A DNA stretch of 64,000 nucleotides, from assembly GCA_964576515.1 (NCBI GenBank), contig CAZNUW010000002.1, forward strand, positions 248,001-312,000, in the 5' to 3' direction. The notes under the pieces are model-generated. The model was not told the DNA's origin and did not search any database. It saw only the letters and a program-made list of their open reading frames with translations. The stretch is from SHVO01 sp964576515 (GTDB lineage Bacteria > Pseudomonadota > Alphaproteobacteria > Rhodospirillales > Rhodospirillaceae). Below, in pieces: positions 61,473-64,000 of the stretch (position 1 is its first letter; the number at the start of each line of letters is the position of its first letter). The position numbers and the translations under genes were made by a program.

Positions 61473-61997
61473 ATGCAATCAGCCGAACAGCGCGAATATC
61501 TCGTCGGCGGCCTGACCGCCATCGTGCTGGCGGCGGGCCTCGTGCTTGTGGTCCTCACCAACCGCGCCGATCACAAGTCCGATGCGGGCCTCTTCCAATT
61601 GAACGCGGATTTCGAGCGTGTCGACGGCGTTCACCTCGGCACGCCGGTGCGCGTCGCGGGCGTGGACGTGGGCTCGGTCGCGCAGATGAGCGTCGACAGC
61701 CGCGGCCGGGCGCTGCTTGGGTTCCGTTTCGACAGCGAGGTCGCGCTGCCTGACGACACCGCCGCCGTCATCGAGACCGACGGCCTGTTTGGTCAGAAGT
61801 ATGTCGAGCTCCGCCCGGGCGGTAGCGAGCGGAACCTCCCGAACGGCGCGCGCATTTCGTTCACGCAGGACGCCGTGATCCTCGAAGACCTCGTGGCGCT
61901 GATCGTCCAGCGCGCCAAGGCGGCGCAAGCGCAAGCGGCGCAGGCCGCCGCCGCTCCGCCGGTCGAAGCTTCATCCCCAGCCCCAACGCCGAACTGA
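61473..61997 (+). CDS. mlaD: MCE-domain protein, MlaD-like (first of two)
   Basis: 174 residues. An N-terminal TM helix (LTAIVLAAGLVLVVLTNRAD) anchors it to the inner membrane. A single MCE domain (about 40-120) has FERVDGVHLGTPVRVAGVDV and ETDGLFGQKYVELRPGGSER. The Ala/Pro-rich end is probably a linker. MCE proteins of the Mla type form rings that ferry phospholipids between membranes. The permease and ATPase genes are not nearby. It is followed 4 bases later by a second MCE gene. Confidence 0.92.
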   Translation: MQSAEQREYLVGGLTAIVLAAGLVLVVLTNRADHKSDAGLFQLNADFERVDGVHLGTPVRVAGVDVGSVAQMSVDSRGRALLGFRFDSEVALPDDTAAVIETDGLFGQKYVELRPGGSERNLPNGARISFTQDAVILEDLVALIVQRAKAAQAQAAQAAAAPPVEASSPAPTPN

Positions 61998-62001
61998 CCT
62001 C

Positions 62002-62493
62002 ATGACCCGTCGCAATCCCATTGAAACCGTCCTCGGCGCCGTTGTCCTGGTGATCGCCGCCATGTTCCTGGTGTTCGCCTACTCGGCCTCGGATATGCGC
62101 GCCGTCGCCGGATACGACGTTACCGCGACTTTCTTGAAGGTCGGTGGACTCGAACGCGGCAGCGATGTGCGTATCAGCGGCATCAATGTCGGCACCGTCA
62201 CCGGCCAGCGCCTCGACTCGCAGACTTTCGAGGCCAAGGTCACCATGTCGATCTCCTCCGACATCGCGCTGCCGGCGGACACTACGGCCGCCATCGTTTC
62301 CGACGGCCTTCTGGGCGGGAAGTACATCAACCTCGTGCCGGGCCAATCCACCGAACGCATCGGCGCCGGCGGCGCCATCGCCCGCACACGGGATTTCCAG
62401 TCGCTGGAAGACCTGGTGGGCGAGATCATTTTCCTGGCCACCAACAGCGGCGGCGCTGCCCCGGCGGCGCCCACCATGCCTGCCCCACAATGA
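62002..62493 (+). CDS. MCE-domain protein, MlaD-like (second of two)
   Basis: 163 residues, a close paralogue of the protein encoded immediately upstream. One TM helix (VLGAVVLVIAAMFLVFAYSA) and one MCE domain (FLKVGGLERGSDVRISGINV, then SDGLLGGKYINLVPGQSTER). It has a short Pro/Ala tail. The two probably form a mixed or paired ring for outer-membrane lipid asymmetry. Its stop overlaps the start of the DUF2155 gene (ATGA). Confidence 0.92.
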   Translation: MTRRNPIETVLGAVVLVIAAMFLVFAYSASDMRAVAGYDVTATFLKVGGLERGSDVRISGINVGTVTGQRLDSQTFEAKVTMSISSDIALPADTTAAIVSDGLLGGKYINLVPGQSTERIGAGGAIARTRDFQSLEDLVGEIIFLATNSGGAAPAAPTMPAPQ

Positions 62494-62930
62494 ACAAAAA
62501 GTTCGCTTACGCGTTGTTCAGGACGGGCTTCATGAAAAAAATCATCACAAAGACTCTGGGCTGCATCGCGCTCGCGGCGTCGTTCGCGGCGCCTGCGGCC
62601 GCCACCGACATCCCCATGGACACCGTTGTGTACGGTAACCTGGACAAGGTCACCGGCCGCGTGAACACCATGTCGGGCGGGATCGATACGCCGATCCACT
62701 TCGGCACGCTTGAAGTCGTCACGCGGGCCTGTTTCACCCGCCCGCCGGAAGAGCCGCCCGAGAACGCGGCCTTTGTCGAAGTCTTCGATATCCCGGAGGA
62801 GGGCGACAAGAAGAAGGTCTTCAGCGGCTGGATGTACGCCTCCAGCCCGGCCCTGTCGGCCTTGGATCACCCGGTCTTTGACTTGTGGGTGCTCCGCTGC
62901 GAAAGCAGCAAGGCCTCCAAGTCCGACTGA
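62490..62930 (+). CDS. DUF2155 domain-containing exported protein
   Basis: 146 residues from the ATG at 62490, which overlaps the preceding stop. An in-frame ATG at 62532 gives a cleaner Sec signal (MKKIITKTLGCIALAASFAA, cleavage near AAATD) and may be the real start. The mature part has VYGNLDKVTGRVNTMSGGID, ACFTRPPEEPPENAAFVEVF and LDHPVFDLWVLRCES, the DUF2155 pattern with two Cys. The family is alphaproteobacterial and recurs next to mla, accC and aat. The last 64 bases overlap the convergent aat gene. Confidence 0.9.
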   Translation: MNKKFAYALFRTGFMKKIITKTLGCIALAASFAAPAAATDIPMDTVVYGNLDKVTGRVNTMSGGIDTPIHFGTLEVVTRACFTRPPEEPPENAAFVEVFDIPEEGDKKKVFSGWMYASSPALSALDHPVFDLWVLRCESSKASKSD

Positions 62931-63541
62931 TCGACCGGCCCCTCGAACCGGCCCTGGCGCGCGAGCGCCGCGCTCAACTGCGTCAGATAATCTTTCTGCG
63001 GAATCTCGATCGCGCCGAACGTCTTCAGATGATCGGTGATGAACTGCGTATCGAGCAGTGTGAACTCGCCCTTGATCAGGATTGCGCCGAGGTGCGCGAG
63101 CGCCACCTTCGATGCGTCCGTCGCGCGGCTGAACATGCTTTCGCCGAAGAACGCGGCGCCCATGGCAAGACCGTACAGGCCGCCGGCGAGGTGGGCTTTG
63201 CCTTTGATGTCCAGCCACACTTCGACGCTGTGCGCGAGGCCCGCCTCATGGAGCTGGATGAACAGGTCCATGATGTGATCGTTGATCCAGGTGTCGGCGC
63301 GGTTTTCGGTGGCTTCGGCGCAGCCCATCAGGACGCCAGTGAAGTCGGCATCCACCGTGACGCGGAACGGTCCGCGCCGCAGGGTTTTGCGCAACGAGCG
63401 CGAAACGTGGAATTCGTCGAGGGGGATGACGCCGCGCAGCTTCGGCTGCACCCAGAACACGTCCGTGTCGTCGCGCGACTTCGCCATGGGGAACACCCCA
63501 TAGGCATAGGCCTTGAGCACAAGTTCCGGGGTGATGGTCAC
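62867..63541 (-). CDS. aat: Leucyl/phenylalanyl-tRNA--protein transferase
   Basis: 224 residues from the GTG at 63541, with GAGG five bases upstream. The frame is open to 63607, but starting at VTITPELVLKAYAYGVFPMA fits the family exactly. Aat blocks are FWVQPKLRGVIPLDEFHVSR, the central DTWINDHIMDLFIQLHEAG, and the C-terminal GEFTLLDTQFITDHLKTFGA. It adds Leu/Phe to proteins with N-terminal Lys/Arg so that ClpS/ClpAP can degrade them. The 3' end overlaps the DUF2155 gene. Confidence 0.94.
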   Translation of the reverse strand: MTITPELVLKAYAYGVFPMAKSRDDTDVFWVQPKLRGVIPLDEFHVSRSLRKTLRRGPFRVTVDADFTGVLMGCAEATENRADTWINDHIMDLFIQLHEAGLAHSVEVWLDIKGKAHLAGGLYGLAMGAAFFGESMFSRATDASKVALAHLGAILIKGEFTLLDTQFITDHLKTFGAIEIPQKDYLTQLSAALARQGRFEGPVDQSDLEALLLSQRSTHKSKTG

Positions 63542-63603
63542 GCCGTCCTCACACTCCCTGCTTGCGTCCGCTTCTGGCGTCCGGAGGTGAGGCGGCGCCC
63601 GCT

Positions 63604-64000
63604 TCACTTCTCGGTCTTCAGCCGCTCGATGAAGGCTTCCAGCCAGCGGATGTCGTATTCGCCGTTGATGACCGCAGGTTCGCTCAAGACCGCCATATGC
63701 AGCGGAATGGTCGTCTGGATGCCGTCGATCACATACTCATGCAGCGCGCGGCGCATGCGCATCAGGCACTCTTCGCGCGTGGCGCCCTGCACGATCAGCT
63801 TGGCGATCAGACTATCGTAATGCGGTGGGATTTTGAAGCCGGAGAACAAGCCGGAGTCCACGCGCACGCGGCGTCCACCCGGCGAATGGTAGCCGGTGAT
63901 CATGCCCGGCGACGGGGCGAAGGTCTCGGGGTTCTCCGCATTGATGCGGCATTCCATCGAGCAGCCTTCAAAGCTGATGTCTTTCTGCGTGAAACCCAAT
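63604..64000 (-). CDS. accC: Acetyl-CoA carboxylase biotin carboxylase subunit (C-terminal part, runs off window)
   Basis: The C-terminal 131 residues are present; the N-terminal part is beyond the right edge. The biotin carboxylase C-terminal region is unmistakable: CSMECRINAENPETFAPSPG, then FKIPPHYDSLIAKLIVQGAT, MRMRRALHEYVIDGIQTTIP and EYDIRWLEAFIER. It carboxylates biotin on AccB for fatty-acid synthesis. It lies upstream of aat on the same strand, 62 bases before its start, as is common in alphaproteobacteria. Confidence 0.95.
   Translation of the reverse strand, partial: LGFTQKDISFEGCSMECRINAENPETFAPSPGMITGYHSPGGRRVRVDSGLFSGFKIPPHYDSLIAKLIVQGATREECLMRMRRALHEYVIDGIQTTIPLHMAVLSEPAVINGEYDIRWLEAFIERLKTEK

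Overview
The window is high-GC chromosomal DNA, densely packed, with many overlapping start/stop codons (ATGA, GTGA, TGATG). It suggests an alphaproteobacterium. The evidence is a stand-alone NDUFA12-type complex I subunit gene, a twin-TM HIG1-domain protein, a DUF2155 gene after tandem MCE genes and next to aat and accC, a B12-dependent ribonucleotide reductase, a SUF operon led by an Rrf2 regulator and using SufU, and a SapC protein. I cannot assign a genus from sequence alone. I see no prophage, insertion sequence, CRISPR array or rRNA. There is one tRNA, tRNA-Val(GAC).

Layout. 1-4 kb (minus): cysK, a GNAT enzyme, an oligopeptide-type binding protein and a truncated FAD oxidoreductase. 4.1-6.3 kb (plus): an alpha/beta hydrolase overlapping an alanine-glyoxylate aminotransferase. 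6.5-7.4 kb: a 24-residue lysine-rich histone-like peptide, then about 750 bases with no supportable gene. 7.4-12.9 kb (minus): a run of cupredoxin-like protein, membrane EAL phosphodiesterase with a dead GGDEF domain, outer-membrane barrel and AI-2E-family permease. 13-17.3 kb (minus): SapC, then lipoprotein, cyclic-nucleotide-binding protein, YaaA and AlkA-type glycosylase. Two neighbouring exported proteins here share a C-terminal domain. 17.6-20.9 kb: an OmpR-type two-component pair and an ECF sigma factor. 21-23.3 kb: M61 peptidase and a DUF6491-like protein.

23.5-31.8 kb is a zinc homeostasis region. zur, znuC and znuB run left, and znuA, a small CXXC protein and a ZnuD-like TonB receptor run right. 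A perfect 17-bp Zur-type palindrome lies between the two divergent units. An orphan KdpE regulator and an N-terminally shortened KdpD-like kinase follow znuB. 32.7-39.3 kb is a complete SUF iron-sulfur operon: Rrf2 regulator, sufB, sufC, sufD, sufS, sufU, sufT, sufA. 39.3-43.3 kb holds a receiver protein, the HIG1 protein, an unrecognised 284-residue protein, N-formylglutamate amidohydrolase, tRNA-Val and a serine hydrolase. 43.5-47.1 kb encodes three consecutive valine-degradation steps plus an unknown gene. 47.1-54.7 kb holds parE, an acyl-CoA thioesterase, a FemAB-like acetyltransferase, RidA, serA and an AsmA protein. 54.7-59.4 kb holds nrdJ, preceded by a pair of NrdR-like boxes. The gene after it looks like a cGAS/DncV-type nucleotidyltransferase whose catalytic acidic residues are mostly replaced. 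59.7-64 kb: CreA, a PRC-barrel lipoprotein, the complex I subunit, two MCE proteins, DUF2155, aat and the end of accC.

Most of the window is housekeeping. The items most worth a second look are the degenerate CD-NTase-like protein downstream of nrdJ, the histone-like micro-gene with its odd flanking region, the zinc regulon with its attached KdpD-like kinase, and the paired-domain exported proteins.
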